Origin: an uncultured Bacteroidales bacterium
Lineage (GTDB): Bacteria > Bacteroidota > Bacteroidia > Bacteroidales > Paludibacteraceae
NCBI GenBank assembly: GCA_937885465.1
Contig: CAKZZM010000197.1
Span: 1 to 19,995, forward strand
Reading direction: 5' to 3'
Length of the DNA stretch: 19,995 bases
Shown here: in pieces, positions 7,111 through 15,834 of the stretch
Layout of the letters: every line of letters starts with the position of its first letter
Numbering within the stretch: position 1 is the first letter of the stretch
Notes under the pieces: generated by a model
What the model was told of the DNA's origin: nothing
The model's input: only the letters and a program-made list of their open reading frames with translations
The model's database searches: none
Program-made: the position numbers and the translations under genes

Positions 7111-9228
7111 TTAGTTTGGCATTATGTATCCTTTGTCTTCTATCTTTTCAACAACTTTTAATAAACGTGATACTTGTCTATCAGATGGTAAGTTATTTCT
7201 CCTAATAGTAGAGGCGATATTGTTAATAAAATCTATATCACCATAGGATATGCCATAATTGACCACATCCTTTGCTACATTAGACCAATAGTTTGCACCT
7301 AAATTAAAGATTTCTACTTGCGCATTTATCTTTGCATCAAATTTATGCGCACGGCGTGCTATTTGCTCCTCATCTTTGCGTTCCTCTATTGATATTAAGC
7401 TATCAATAAATTCTTGTGATAATGCAAAGGGCTCAACTCTATAGTCAAGCCAAGTTTTATGATTACGGGATATGGTACGTACCAAGCCACCACCTGCTTG
7501 TTCTTTCAGAAATTCTTGTGTCCTATATGCAAGTCTTTCTAATTCTTGTGCTAATGCAGGGTATAATGTTTGTTGTCTCCAAATCAATTTCCAATCAATA
7601 TCTTTTCCCGATGGCAGTATTTGAATAAGTTTGGCAATAGTATATGGTACTATCTGAGCTTTATCACCACCTTTAGGATACCATGAAGCTTTATTAACCA
7701 TAGAATCTAAATCACGAAACATAATAACAGAGCATACACATTTCTTGAAATAATCCTCGTTGATATCATCCTTATGATTGTCGTACATGTCCTCTATGAT
7801 ATTTGCAAACTTACTAAAGTTTATTGCAGAACTTTGGCAGACTTGATGAGGATTTTTAGCAATTGCATTCATACATTTTGCCAACAACTCTTTTTTAATA
7901 ACTTGATTTTTGGGGTGTTGCTCAACATATTTATTCTTTTGTGCTGTAGAAAGTTGCATTTGCGCCTGTTCCCACTTGCCTCGAGAGCGTTCGTAGAACC
8001 ATATAGTACCATATGGTCTGCCAGCTACTGCTGGTGCAGTTACTTTCTCTGATAATTTCTCCATAAGTATATGGAATGGGTGATTAGAGAAGAAATCGGC
8101 ATCTGTAACAGCATTTTGGCTATTGGCACATTGCGATATTTTCTTTGTCATGCCATTATATGTTTCCACTTGCTCCTCTGTCATCTCTTCATCAAAATTC
8201 AGTACTGTGAGTTTCATTGGAACAAAGAGGTTGTCCATGCCAAAGCGAGTATCTTCTTTCTTAAAGACGGCATTTGCGAGTGAAGCAGTAGTTTGTCCGC
8301 CGTTGATAATTTGTAAATCTTTGAAGAAAATTATTTTAGAACCGTCTTTAGAAAAACTAACCGACCGAGCAACAACGGCAATACCATTGTTGTATGTAAA
8401 GAAACTACTTGGGTGGTTGATTATGGTATCTCTGATTCCTTTATTAATTTTGCCTCTTACACTTAAAAATGCACGGATATTACCTTGCAACAATTTACTT
8501 CCATACTTCAAATAGATATTTGCTAAGAATCTGCCAGGGACTATGCCTAAATAGGCATCATAATCAACAGTATCACCTAGCTCCGCCTTGATATATGGTA
8601 TACCTTCGCACCCAAAATCTTGTGTACTGATTTCTATTACCTCGCTTGTGTTTGATGTAAAAGATTGATAGAATCGCTCTATCGTCCATATATCCAAATC
8701 AACATGCCTGCCGAGGAAATCGTCTTGTGTAACATTCTTTACTTGTTTACTCAAAATATGGTCAGAAATAATGATAAAACGGAAACGCATTATTTCTGCT
8801 TGCTGCAAGGTCGTACCTACTTTGCCCTTAAACTCTTTTGCTAAACCTAATGCAAGGTCAGAATCATCACAATACTTAGATATATTGCCATTTACACTCT
8901 CATCTAAAAAGTTGAGCATGTGGGCGCATGTATCGTTGATGTCAGTATTGGTTAAGGTTGTGGAATTGTCTAAATTATTGGAGAATATGCTTGAAATAAG
9001 GATAAGCGAAGAATCTGATTGGTCGTATGCATACGCATCAAAACTCATCTTACGCCCTCTATATCCGCTCATATCTATAGAAACAGGTATTGGGTCTTCC
9101 AATATCTGCATTTGTTCTAATTCTGAAAGAGCCTTTGAAATAAATTGCACTTCTGGTTCTGTACCATCATGTTCGGCATCAAAACGCAGTTCTTCAATAA
9201 ACTGCTTACGATATTCTTCCAAATCCAT
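7111..9228 (-). CDS. AIPR family protein (abortive infection phage resistance)
   Basis: A 705-residue protein. The AIPR signature is clear: NIRAFL followed by GKINKGIRDTI (about 250-270), FFTYNNGIAVVA (276-287) and QIINGGQTTASLANA (306-320). A long helical C-terminal half follows. AIPR was named from a lactococcal abortive-infection protein. The family recurs beside MORC/Z1 restriction-type operons and is inferred to be a nuclease-associated effector; its mechanism is not firmly established. The N-terminal 110 residues contain DAYAYDQSDSSLILISSIFS, reminiscent of a nuclease-like fold seen in longer AIPR proteins but without the usual lysine. This is the last gene of the operon and starts 11 bases after the PD-(D/E)XK gene stops. 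Confidence 0.88.
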   Translation of the reverse strand: MDLEEYRKQFIEELRFDAEHDGTEPEVQFISKALSELEQMQILEDPIPVSIDMSGYRGRKMSFDAYAYDQSDSSLILISSIFSNNLDNSTTLTNTDINDTCAHMLNFLDESVNGNISKYCDDSDLALGLAKEFKGKVGTTLQQAEIMRFRFIIISDHILSKQVKNVTQDDFLGRHVDLDIWTIERFYQSFTSNTSEVIEISTQDFGCEGIPYIKAELGDTVDYDAYLGIVPGRFLANIYLKYGSKLLQGNIRAFLSVRGKINKGIRDTIINHPSSFFTYNNGIAVVARSVSFSKDGSKIIFFKDLQIINGGQTTASLANAVFKKEDTRFGMDNLFVPMKLTVLNFDEEMTEEQVETYNGMTKKISQCANSQNAVTDADFFSNHPFHILMEKLSEKVTAPAVAGRPYGTIWFYERSRGKWEQAQMQLSTAQKNKYVEQHPKNQVIKKELLAKCMNAIAKNPHQVCQSSAINFSKFANIIEDMYDNHKDDINEDYFKKCVCSVIMFRDLDSMVNKASWYPKGGDKAQIVPYTIAKLIQILPSGKDIDWKLIWRQQTLYPALAQELERLAYRTQEFLKEQAGGGLVRTISRNHKTWLDYRVEPFALSQEFIDSLISIEERKDEEQIARRAHKFDAKINAQVEIFNLGANYWSNVAKDVVNYGISYGDIDFINNIASTIRRNNLPSDRQVSRLLKVVEKIEDKGYIMPN

Positions 9229-9239
9229 ACTTATATAAT

Positions 9240-10163
9240 TTAGAGGGTTGTTTTATAGTTCTCTATTTCGCTCAATATGATTTCATATTGCACTTTGTTG
9301 ATTGCAAGAGGTATGTTTTTATTTGATAGTTTAGGGAATGTTTCATCCACTTTATATGCACTAAAATCATGTATATCGTACACCAATTTATCGTTTTCTG
9401 GATTAAACTCAAAACCAGCCATTGTCAGTTTTGTTAAGAATAATTCCCGAAGCATTGGTGTTTGAACTTTATCAAGAATAGATGTAACTAATTTATTGAT
9501 ACGAACTCCATTGTAGGTCGGGCTCATCTTCTCTAATGAATATACAACTAATATGCCTGGCGTATCGCTATCTAATTGTTCCAGTGAAGATATTTTCACA
9601 GAATCCTTACCAATAGTAATTGTCTTAACCTCATACCACGCATTCTCAACAGAATAATCTTTGTGCGCAGGTTCAGGTCCAGTCCAACTCTCTATTGCAG
9701 TGATTGCAGGATACATACGTAACATATAATCACGCATAAATAGCATCTCGCCTATCAAGCCCATCAATTCATTTTCTGCAAGTTTACCTTGCTGGGGCTT
9801 GAATAGTTTTTTCCATGCAAAGTATCTATCACAAATGATTTTATAGGCTTGTTTGTCATCAGAAACATCTATGGTTGAATCAATAATATCAGCGCAAAAT
9901 GTACAGAAGTATTCTAATAATTCAGCATTAGTAAGGGAGAAACGAAGAAATATCTCACCTGTTGAATCACTTTTAATATGATTGACGGCAATTACTCCTG
10001 AACCTATAACACGAACTGGAATAAAAGCACCTCGATAATCAAATGAATATCGTCCTTCCGTATCTCTACCAATATATAGATTGATAGATTTATTTTCTCC
10101 TACTCTGATAAATGATCCAGTAGGAAAATTATCTCTAAATATAGATAGCATTTTATTCTTCAT
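9240..10163 (-). CDS. PD-(D/E)XK motif nuclease (DUF4420 type)
   Basis: A 307-residue protein, the likely DNA-cutting subunit. The catalytic core is visible in order: Glu139 in LMGLIGEMLFMRD, Asp169 in AHKDYS, and Glu178-Val-Lys180 in WYEVKT, the arrangement of the PD-(D/E)XK phosphodiesterase fold. A following ISSLEQLD segment fits the family. These DUF4420 proteins usually sit next to Z1 and MORC-type genes, as here, and are thought to be the endonuclease of the system. Its ATG (10163) overlaps the Z1 stop by 11 bases, so translation is probably coupled. No DNA-binding domain other than the nuclease core is evident; target choice presumably comes from partners. Confidence 0.88.
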   Translation of the reverse strand: MKNKMLSIFRDNFPTGSFIRVGENKSINLYIGRDTEGRYSFDYRGAFIPVRVIGSGVIAVNHIKSDSTGEIFLRFSLTNAELLEYFCTFCADIIDSTIDVSDDKQAYKIICDRYFAWKKLFKPQQGKLAENELMGLIGEMLFMRDYMLRMYPAITAIESWTGPEPAHKDYSVENAWYEVKTITIGKDSVKISSLEQLDSDTPGILVVYSLEKMSPTYNGVRINKLVTSILDKVQTPMLRELFLTKLTMAGFEFNPENDKLVYDIHDFSAYKVDETFPKLSNKNIPLAINKVQYEIILSEIENYKTTL

Positions 10164-13044
10164 CTATTTCCTCCTCCATTTCGGCTTCGTCAACCATATT
10201 AAGTTTGTAATATATCTTGTTCACCATGTATTTTCTCACGCTCTTAACATCTGTTCCAGCAGGCAACCCCGGAAATCCAATAGCAAAAGCGACTATCCTA
10301 TCATCACCTAATGCTTCTTTGAAATCACTAATTCCTGCATCTATTCCTTTCGGCTCAATAAGCATGATAATCAATAACGGCTTCCTATTGGGTAAGCACT
10401 CAAAATAGGCTCGTAAAGGAACATTTCTGTGTTGCGCTTCTTGCTTGGTGAGATTTTCTGTTTGTTCCCAATTATTTCTACACTTATTTTCTGCTTGTTG
10501 AATTTCAGTATCAGATAAAGCAAATTTTCCTTCTCGCAGACCTAATATTCTACGCCGTGAACTAATTTGAATTACATTTCGGGATTGTGCTTTTTCTATC
10601 GCACGAGAAGGACATGTTATCATTTCTAATCCTTCAATATCATAATGTTTCTCCCCATCACCACCTTCAAACACGATATCCCATAAATTGAGTTGCTCAC
10701 TATCAGTGGAATTTAAGAAATTGAGTAAGTTATCAGTATTGAAATTAGGATTAACTAATGATACTTTAATTTGCTGAAGAGTACTGACAACTACCTCTTT
10801 GGGGACATCTGCAAAGTAGCGTGATTTATCGTTTGCTGTGTCATACACATTTTGTTGCCAAAACTTATTATCTGCGTAATTAAACGCGTATCCTTTCTCA
10901 AATAGCAGTTGTGCCAACTTGCAAATAACCTCATGATTATTTCTATTAAATGAAATATCCTTGCTCAAATATGGGGTATCATAGATGTTGCCATAGAAGG
11001 AATATCTTTCATTCAGCGCATTAGCAGAACGCATTTTATTTGAGGCTGTTATCTGCAACTTTTCATTGTCATCACGCACTCTAATACCAAAATCTTTGGG
11101 CGTGAGTTTTTGGCTGAACATATTTGCAATATCATCTTTTAGTTCCTGCGCGGCCAATGCAACTTCCGCGTACCAATCTGCACTCATTTGTGTCGTCCAT
11201 ATTTGGAATAAATCTTCATATCCTCTGCGATAGCCAAACCAACGCCCCATTTGCATAAGAACATCAAAAGTGGATGTGTTACGGTAAAAATAACTTGTAA
11301 TCAACCCTTCCAAAGTTAGTCCACGAGAGAGTGCCAAACCACCAACTGCAATTACTCTTGCCGAATCTTGTGCTTGGTAGTTTAGCGCACCTGCTAATTT
11401 TGAACCATTAACTACTACCACTTGGATGTTCTCAATAGCATGCAAAAGATTCTGTTTTTGCACAACTCGCTGAAATGATACATCTGTTATTCGTGAATAA
11501 TTTGAGAGCCAGACTTTATGCAACTCGTCATATAATGGTAGATTACTATTATCCTCGGTTTCACTAAAATTCAGTTTGATAGTGTTTATTACTTCCTGAT
11601 GCAATACGGAAATATATTCGGCAATATACTTATGAACTTTGATAAAGCGCGACATATTGACAAGCATACTACGATGTGTCTTGCTCTGCCCTCTTAAATC
11701 TCGTATTGAATTTCCGAGAAAGAAAGATAATGTTGCTTCTCGCAAAGAATGAGGTAAAATGCCATGCCAATCCTTTTTATGCTTGAAATAGAAAGTACCC
11801 ATATTTAGATCATCTTCGTTGTACTTGACCATTTCATCATATTCGTCTGATGTATAGTCTGGTTCTTCAATGTCAGAAATATAGCGTAAATTATGATGAT
11901 AAAGCGAGTTCTCAAAGAATATTTCATTTGCTCCAATATAATTTGTTGGCGGATTAAGTACATATATGAAATCCTGTGGAAATAAGTCTGCTTGTTTCAT
12001 TGCATCAACGGAATCTGGGTCAATAAACACATTTGCGTATGGCGTTGCAGTGAAACCTAAATATGTAGAGTTCTTGAATAGATTACAAATATTGCGAATC
12101 AATTTGTTTGTTTTCGTTGGGTCTGTTTCGTCTTTCTTGGTGTTAACTGAAGCATTATCGGCCTCGTCATCAATTAGTAACATTGGGACATCAATATAGC
12201 CTTTTACGGGGTCTAAATTTAGTTCTTTTAGCCAATTGTACAGTTTGTTAAGTACCGATACATTTTTCTTGATTACGAATAGAATCAAAGAGTTGTGTGA
12301 TTCAAGAGATGTTGCGATTTTATCATTGTTACCCACAAAATCACTTACACACGATGTGTAAGATGTTGCAGGTATTTTTTTATTATCCAAGCCGACACCA
12401 ATATGTAATGTCTCAATAGGCATACCCTTTACTCTGGGCTTGCGTTGAGTTATTCCTACTATTGCTTCATCTATTCGTCCTTGGGTTTGTTGGCGCAAAT
12501 TTTCTGTAATCCCAGCAAGAAGAATAACAACCTTATATCCCGCATCTGCCGCTTTGCATATCAGCCCTGTGTAAGTTGATGTCTTGCCAGATTGCACATC
12601 ACCAATAACCAAACCTCTTTTCCATTGCTTATTTACTGATTTTGGGTCGCCCATACAATTAAGTATATCTGGTAATGTGCTTTGTTCTAATCGGTTGATG
12701 CTATTAAATGATATATTACCCTGCTTAATTAGATAATTCTTATAACGATTCCAATAAAAATGATTTTCAATATCATCATCAATATACCAATCAATATGCG
12801 TATCATAGTCATCAATTATAGCATGACCTTCTGGATGCCTAACTTTGTACTTGTATTCAATATCAGAAAAGATTCTTTGGAAATCTTCTTCTGAACACAC
12901 ATTATCAAGTTTGAGCAGAAACAAACTATTTTGAATATATCCACCAATATCTTCAAAACGCAATTCCCCACCTTTCTGTATATTATCTTCTATATAATAG
13001 GTGGTTATATCTCTTATTGTGTTGTATTGAAAATCAGTGATCAT
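10153..13044 (-). CDS. Z1 domain superfamily II helicase-like ATPase
   Basis: A 963-residue motor protein. Walker A is GDVQSGKTS (148-156), Walker B is MLLIDDEAD with DEAD at 293-296, and motif III is GFTATPYANVF (330-340). The Z1 domain proper follows, with GGLALSRGLTLEGL (568-581) and MQMGRWFGYRRGYEDL (597-612), the latter carrying the arginines typical of motif VI. Residues 1-130 and 700-963 are family-specific extensions. The Z1 family was defined in restriction-like operons with MORC ATPases and is predicted to translocate on or unwind DNA. The start ATG overlaps the MORC gene stop by 11 bases and the gene's own stop overlaps the nuclease start by 11 bases. All key motifs look intact. 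Confidence 0.93.
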   Translation of the reverse strand: MITDFQYNTIRDITTYYIEDNIQKGGELRFEDIGGYIQNSLFLLKLDNVCSEEDFQRIFSDIEYKYKVRHPEGHAIIDDYDTHIDWYIDDDIENHFYWNRYKNYLIKQGNISFNSINRLEQSTLPDILNCMGDPKSVNKQWKRGLVIGDVQSGKTSTYTGLICKAADAGYKVVILLAGITENLRQQTQGRIDEAIVGITQRKPRVKGMPIETLHIGVGLDNKKIPATSYTSCVSDFVGNNDKIATSLESHNSLILFVIKKNVSVLNKLYNWLKELNLDPVKGYIDVPMLLIDDEADNASVNTKKDETDPTKTNKLIRNICNLFKNSTYLGFTATPYANVFIDPDSVDAMKQADLFPQDFIYVLNPPTNYIGANEIFFENSLYHHNLRYISDIEEPDYTSDEYDEMVKYNEDDLNMGTFYFKHKKDWHGILPHSLREATLSFFLGNSIRDLRGQSKTHRSMLVNMSRFIKVHKYIAEYISVLHQEVINTIKLNFSETEDNSNLPLYDELHKVWLSNYSRITDVSFQRVVQKQNLLHAIENIQVVVVNGSKLAGALNYQAQDSARVIAVGGLALSRGLTLEGLITSYFYRNTSTFDVLMQMGRWFGYRRGYEDLFQIWTTQMSADWYAEVALAAQELKDDIANMFSQKLTPKDFGIRVRDDNEKLQITASNKMRSANALNERYSFYGNIYDTPYLSKDISFNRNNHEVICKLAQLLFEKGYAFNYADNKFWQQNVYDTANDKSRYFADVPKEVVVSTLQQIKVSLVNPNFNTDNLLNFLNSTDSEQLNLWDIVFEGGDGEKHYDIEGLEMITCPSRAIEKAQSRNVIQISSRRRILGLREGKFALSDTEIQQAENKCRNNWEQTENLTKQEAQHRNVPLRAYFECLPNRKPLLIIMLIEPKGIDAGISDFKEALGDDRIVAFAIGFPGLPAGTDVKSVRKYMVNKIYYKLNMVDEAEMEEEIDEE

Positions 13045-14536
13045 TTTTGAAGTCGTTTAGTAATTTATCCTTTAATTCTTCGTAATTACAGAATGGTTCG
13101 GAACACATTAGATCGCAAACTATATTTTCAATGTCATCAATCCGCACTTTTCTTATAGTCTCAATCATAGTAACGGCTAATTGGTAAACATCATTTAATC
13201 GCTCATTAGGATTGTCAAGTTGGATATTATCGTTTGACTTGTCTATGTACATTTGTTGTATCGGGAAGTTCTTTTCCACTTCCGTTAAAAACATTTCTAA
13301 GTACTGATAATCTTCCTCTGTCATTTTCTCGCGAATGAACTGATATAGTTTGCTGTCACGATTTATCTGATAGAAATAATTGTTACCTCTGCCTTTTAAT
13401 CTATCCCAAATATAATCAATATTCTCATCCACACTTTCTTTCCGACCACGATGCGTTTCTTTTTTGACAGATATTTCCAGAGCCTCATTAACTGTATTCT
13501 TCAGTTGGCGTTGTATCTTTTCAGGTATGGTAACAGATTGTTTCTTGATATCTACGCTCCAAATATCATCTAACGAATTTGGAATATCTACACGAATGCG
13601 AGCATTTTTAGTCAATTCGTTGCGCGGTTTCATACCAAACCAAGTTCCCCATATAATCAAACGATTATTGCGGTAAATATAAAAGCCCTGTTTTGCTCGC
13701 AAATTATCTACACCACCGAGCAATTTTTTATCCTTTTCTGATAGGTCTGTCGCAAATGGTAGGATGAATGGCTTTACTCTGATATATTGTTCCACACCTT
13801 GCGAATCTCTTAATGCAATAGTCTTCTCTTTCTTAGTTGTGGTTTTAGGATTCGTTTCAAGGAATGGGTCTAAAGGTTCTAATTCGTATTGATTGATGTT
13901 AATAGATAGCTTCTTGCTTGTTTTATTAGAGAGATAGCGGTGAAAAATTAGAGATAAGTACTTTGCCAAGGATTGCTGATGTTTTACTAAAGAATCAAAT
14001 ACACGCCCTGCACTTGATTTCGAGATAATATCAAAGTCTTGCCAAATAACTATTGTCCCTTGTGTCTGTAAATATTCAATATACGGAAGTTTGTCAATTT
14101 CCACATCATCTAATTCTAAAAGCATCCAACTCTTTTTCTTTTGGATGTGATTGTAGTCCCACTTGTAGGCGGTACGTTTCTTATCTTGAATACTTACAAC
14201 TGTTACGATTCTGCATTGCGAAAGTGACGCAGACTTTAAGCCCATTCCGTATCTGCCTAAATCATCCGTTGCTCGTTCTCCCTCTACTGTGCAACTACCT
14301 ATACGCATTGCCTCAAACAATTGCTCTTTAGACATGCCTAAACCATTATCAACAATTGCAATAGCCATAGTTTCTAATGGTGTCATTGGAAATAGCACCG
14401 ACACATGAGTAGCTTTAGCGCTGATACTATTATCAATAACATCAGCAACTGCCGATTCAAATGTATAACCAATTGAGCGAATAGACCCCATTAGTTGATC
14501 AGCTTTTGGTATGCTTTCTACTTCTTTCATATTCAT
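13034..14536 (-). CDS. MORC-like GHKL ATPase of a restriction-modification system
   Basis: A GHKL-fold ATPase of about 500 residues. Numbered from a possible TTG start at 14560, the N-box is AVADVIDNSISA (37-48), the G1 box IVDNGLGM (69-76) and the G2 box GRYGMGLKSASLSQC (102-116). The following region fits the S5-like domain that completes the MORC/MutL-type ATPase head. The C-terminal 150 residues are charged and helical. By analogy with MutL, Hsp90 and MORC it would dimerise on ATP binding and clamp or signal on DNA. I chose the ATG at 14536 (another is at 14530) because the longer frame begins with TTG. With the ATG, overlap with the methyltransferase gene is 38 bases, and the two ATGs are separated by one codon. 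Confidence 0.9.
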   Translation of the reverse strand: MNMKEVESIPKADQLMGSIRSIGYTFESAVADVIDNSISAKATHVSVLFPMTPLETMAIAIVDNGLGMSKEQLFEAMRIGSCTVEGERATDDLGRYGMGLKSASLSQCRIVTVVSIQDKKRTAYKWDYNHIQKKKSWMLLELDDVEIDKLPYIEYLQTQGTIVIWQDFDIISKSSAGRVFDSLVKHQQSLAKYLSLIFHRYLSNKTSKKLSININQYELEPLDPFLETNPKTTTKKEKTIALRDSQGVEQYIRVKPFILPFATDLSEKDKKLLGGVDNLRAKQGFYIYRNNRLIIWGTWFGMKPRNELTKNARIRVDIPNSLDDIWSVDIKKQSVTIPEKIQRQLKNTVNEALEISVKKETHRGRKESVDENIDYIWDRLKGRGNNYFYQINRDSKLYQFIREKMTEEDYQYLEMFLTEVEKNFPIQQMYIDKSNDNIQLDNPNERLNDVYQLAVTMIETIRKVRIDDIENIVCDLMCSEPFCNYEELKDKLLNDFKNDH

Positions 14537-15599
14537 TGGTTGTCTTGATGATTTGTTCAAAAACTGCTTTTGCTAATAGGGGTGGAACAGCATTTCCAAT
14601 TTGTTGCTGAATAGACATGTGCGGTCCCATAAAATAGTAACTATCAGGAAAGCTTTGTAGACGTGCTGCCTCTCTAACTGATAAACCTCTATTTTGCGTA
14701 GGGTGAATAAGCATGCTCTTTCTGTAATTGGAGATTACCACGGAAGGGGCATCATCTCTCAATCTCTTGTATATACCACTATGACAACGACTTTTATCCG
14801 CATAGTTTTGCATTAAAGAATCCGGAATATCTCGCCAATTACCACCTTGTGGAATGTAGTTATAACGTTCAATAACCAATTCATTATTCAGAGAGACGAA
14901 GTTTTGTTGTGATTCGGTTGAATCTTGTCGCATCAGTTGTGCATACTCGCTGGCCTCATCAAACGGAAGCGTATATGGTGCAGAATCAAGCATTTGTCCA
15001 TTAGTCAGTATCGGCAAATCGGAAATGGCATCGTGTACTGTGATAGTTGTTCCCATTTCTTGAGGGAACTCAAAGGGGATGTTATCTCTGTTGCCAACGA
15101 GAAAAAACCTATAACGCTTTTGTGGAACTCCATAATTAGACGCCCACAAGATTTTCGGTTTGATAGTGTAATCTAATCCGACAAAACTTTCTTTTATCAT
15201 CTCCATTGTTTCACCATCATTCATTTTAGTTAACCCCCACACATTTTCCATAACGAACCATCTTGGACGTAGGTCGCGAACAAAGCGAACAAATTCAAGA
15301 TATAGAAAATTTTTGTCGTTCTCCATATTACGGCTCATCGTATTAGACATGGAAAAGCCTTGGCATGGAGGACCACCCATAATAACAAATAATTCTTGCT
15401 TACCTGTTTTTATTGATGATGTATCTATTTTCTGTATATCATCTCGCAAGACGATAGTGTTTGGATGATTATGCTGATAAGTTGCGGCAGGGTACGGGCT
15501 GATTTCAATGGCATGTGTCATGGCTATGCCCGCCCATTCTGCACCTAAACTTAATCCTCCTGCTCCTGCAAATATGTCAATTCCGATATATTTTTGCAT
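14499..15599 (-). CDS. dcm: DNA (cytosine-5) methyltransferase
   Basis: A 366-residue C5-cytosine methyltransferase using S-adenosylmethionine. The ordered motifs are present: motif I DIFAGAGGLSLG (8-19), motif IV GGPPCQGFS with catalytic Cys79, motif VI MENVWG (117-122), motif VIII QKRYRFFLVG (160-169), and motifs IX-X with RLQSFP and QQIGNAVPPLLAKAV near 315-345. The target recognition region lies between about 190 and 300 and gives no direct hint of the recognised sequence. It is the first gene of the five-gene operon and would protect host DNA. Spacing and overlap with the MORC gene argue for coordinated production. The ATG at 15599 begins right at MQKYIGIDIFAG, leaving no extra N-terminal domain. 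The symbol is used for the family, not for E. coli specificity. Confidence 0.95.
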   Translation of the reverse strand: MQKYIGIDIFAGAGGLSLGAEWAGIAMTHAIEISPYPAATYQHNHPNTIVLRDDIQKIDTSSIKTGKQELFVIMGGPPCQGFSMSNTMSRNMENDKNFLYLEFVRFVRDLRPRWFVMENVWGLTKMNDGETMEMIKESFVGLDYTIKPKILWASNYGVPQKRYRFFLVGNRDNIPFEFPQEMGTTITVHDAISDLPILTNGQMLDSAPYTLPFDEASEYAQLMRQDSTESQQNFVSLNNELVIERYNYIPQGGNWRDIPDSLMQNYADKSRCHSGIYKRLRDDAPSVVISNYRKSMLIHPTQNRGLSVREAARLQSFPDSYYFMGPHMSIQQQIGNAVPPLLAKAVFEQIIKTTNEYERSRKHTKS

Positions 15600-15622
15600 T
15601 ATGCTCTATATTTAAACAAACC

Positions 15623-15648
15623 GACCGAATAGCAATGGCTATCCGGTC
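15623..15648 (-). promoter_or_regulatory. Leader hairpin upstream of the methyltransferase start
   Basis: GACCG-AATAGC (15623-15633) faces GCTATC-CGGTC (15638-15648) around a 4-base loop. On the plus strand one position is an A-C mismatch; in minus-strand RNA that position becomes a G-U pair, so the stem is a complete 11 bp only in the sense transcript of the methyltransferase gene. It is followed by GGTTTGTTT and lies 24 bases before the ATG. It could be an attenuator, a translational control element or a DNA operator. Confidence 0.55.
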
Positions 15649-15663
15649 AGTCTCGTTATTGTG

Positions 15664-15834
15664 AGAAAAAAAAGCATAGGCAAGCGGGGTAATAGACAAA
15701 GTCGGCAAACTCGGCAATAACACCCCACTTACCCATGCAAGAACACGGATAGCAGGGACATATATCTCCTTATTGCCTTACAGTTTTGCCGACTTGTCTA
15801 TAAAGGTATATGCCTAATTTTTGCTATGCTTTAT
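15664..15834 (-). ncRNA. Candidate rod-shaped structured RNA ending in a U-run
   Basis: Read on the minus strand, about 165 bases fold into one long rod. P1 is AAAGCAUAG/CUAUGCUUU (15824-15832 with 15671-15679), plus CAA/UUG. Then comes an asymmetric bubble (15802-15820 against 15684-15691). P2 has about 18 pairs (15782-15801 with 15692-15711, single-base bulges). P3 is GGCAAUAA/UUAUUGCC (15770-15777 with 15713-15720). P4 has 14 pairs (15744-15757 with 15723-15737) and a 6-base loop. P1 is followed by eight Us (15673 to 15666). P4 uses four G-U pairs that would be A-C mismatches on the other strand, so the minus strand is the transcribed one. The outline, a long rod with one large bubble near the closing stem, resembles 6S RNA, but I cannot confirm that. 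No clear promoter is seen upstream. Confidence 0.55.

Noticed and set aside
7416..9238. Several plus-strand frames opposite the AIPR gene
   Set aside because: The AIPR frame is complete with family motifs. The opposite frames have no recognisable domains and are shadows.
15664..15834. A retron-type RNA as the explanation of the long inverted repeat
   Set aside because: No reverse transcriptase gene is present anywhere in the window, so a retron is not supported.
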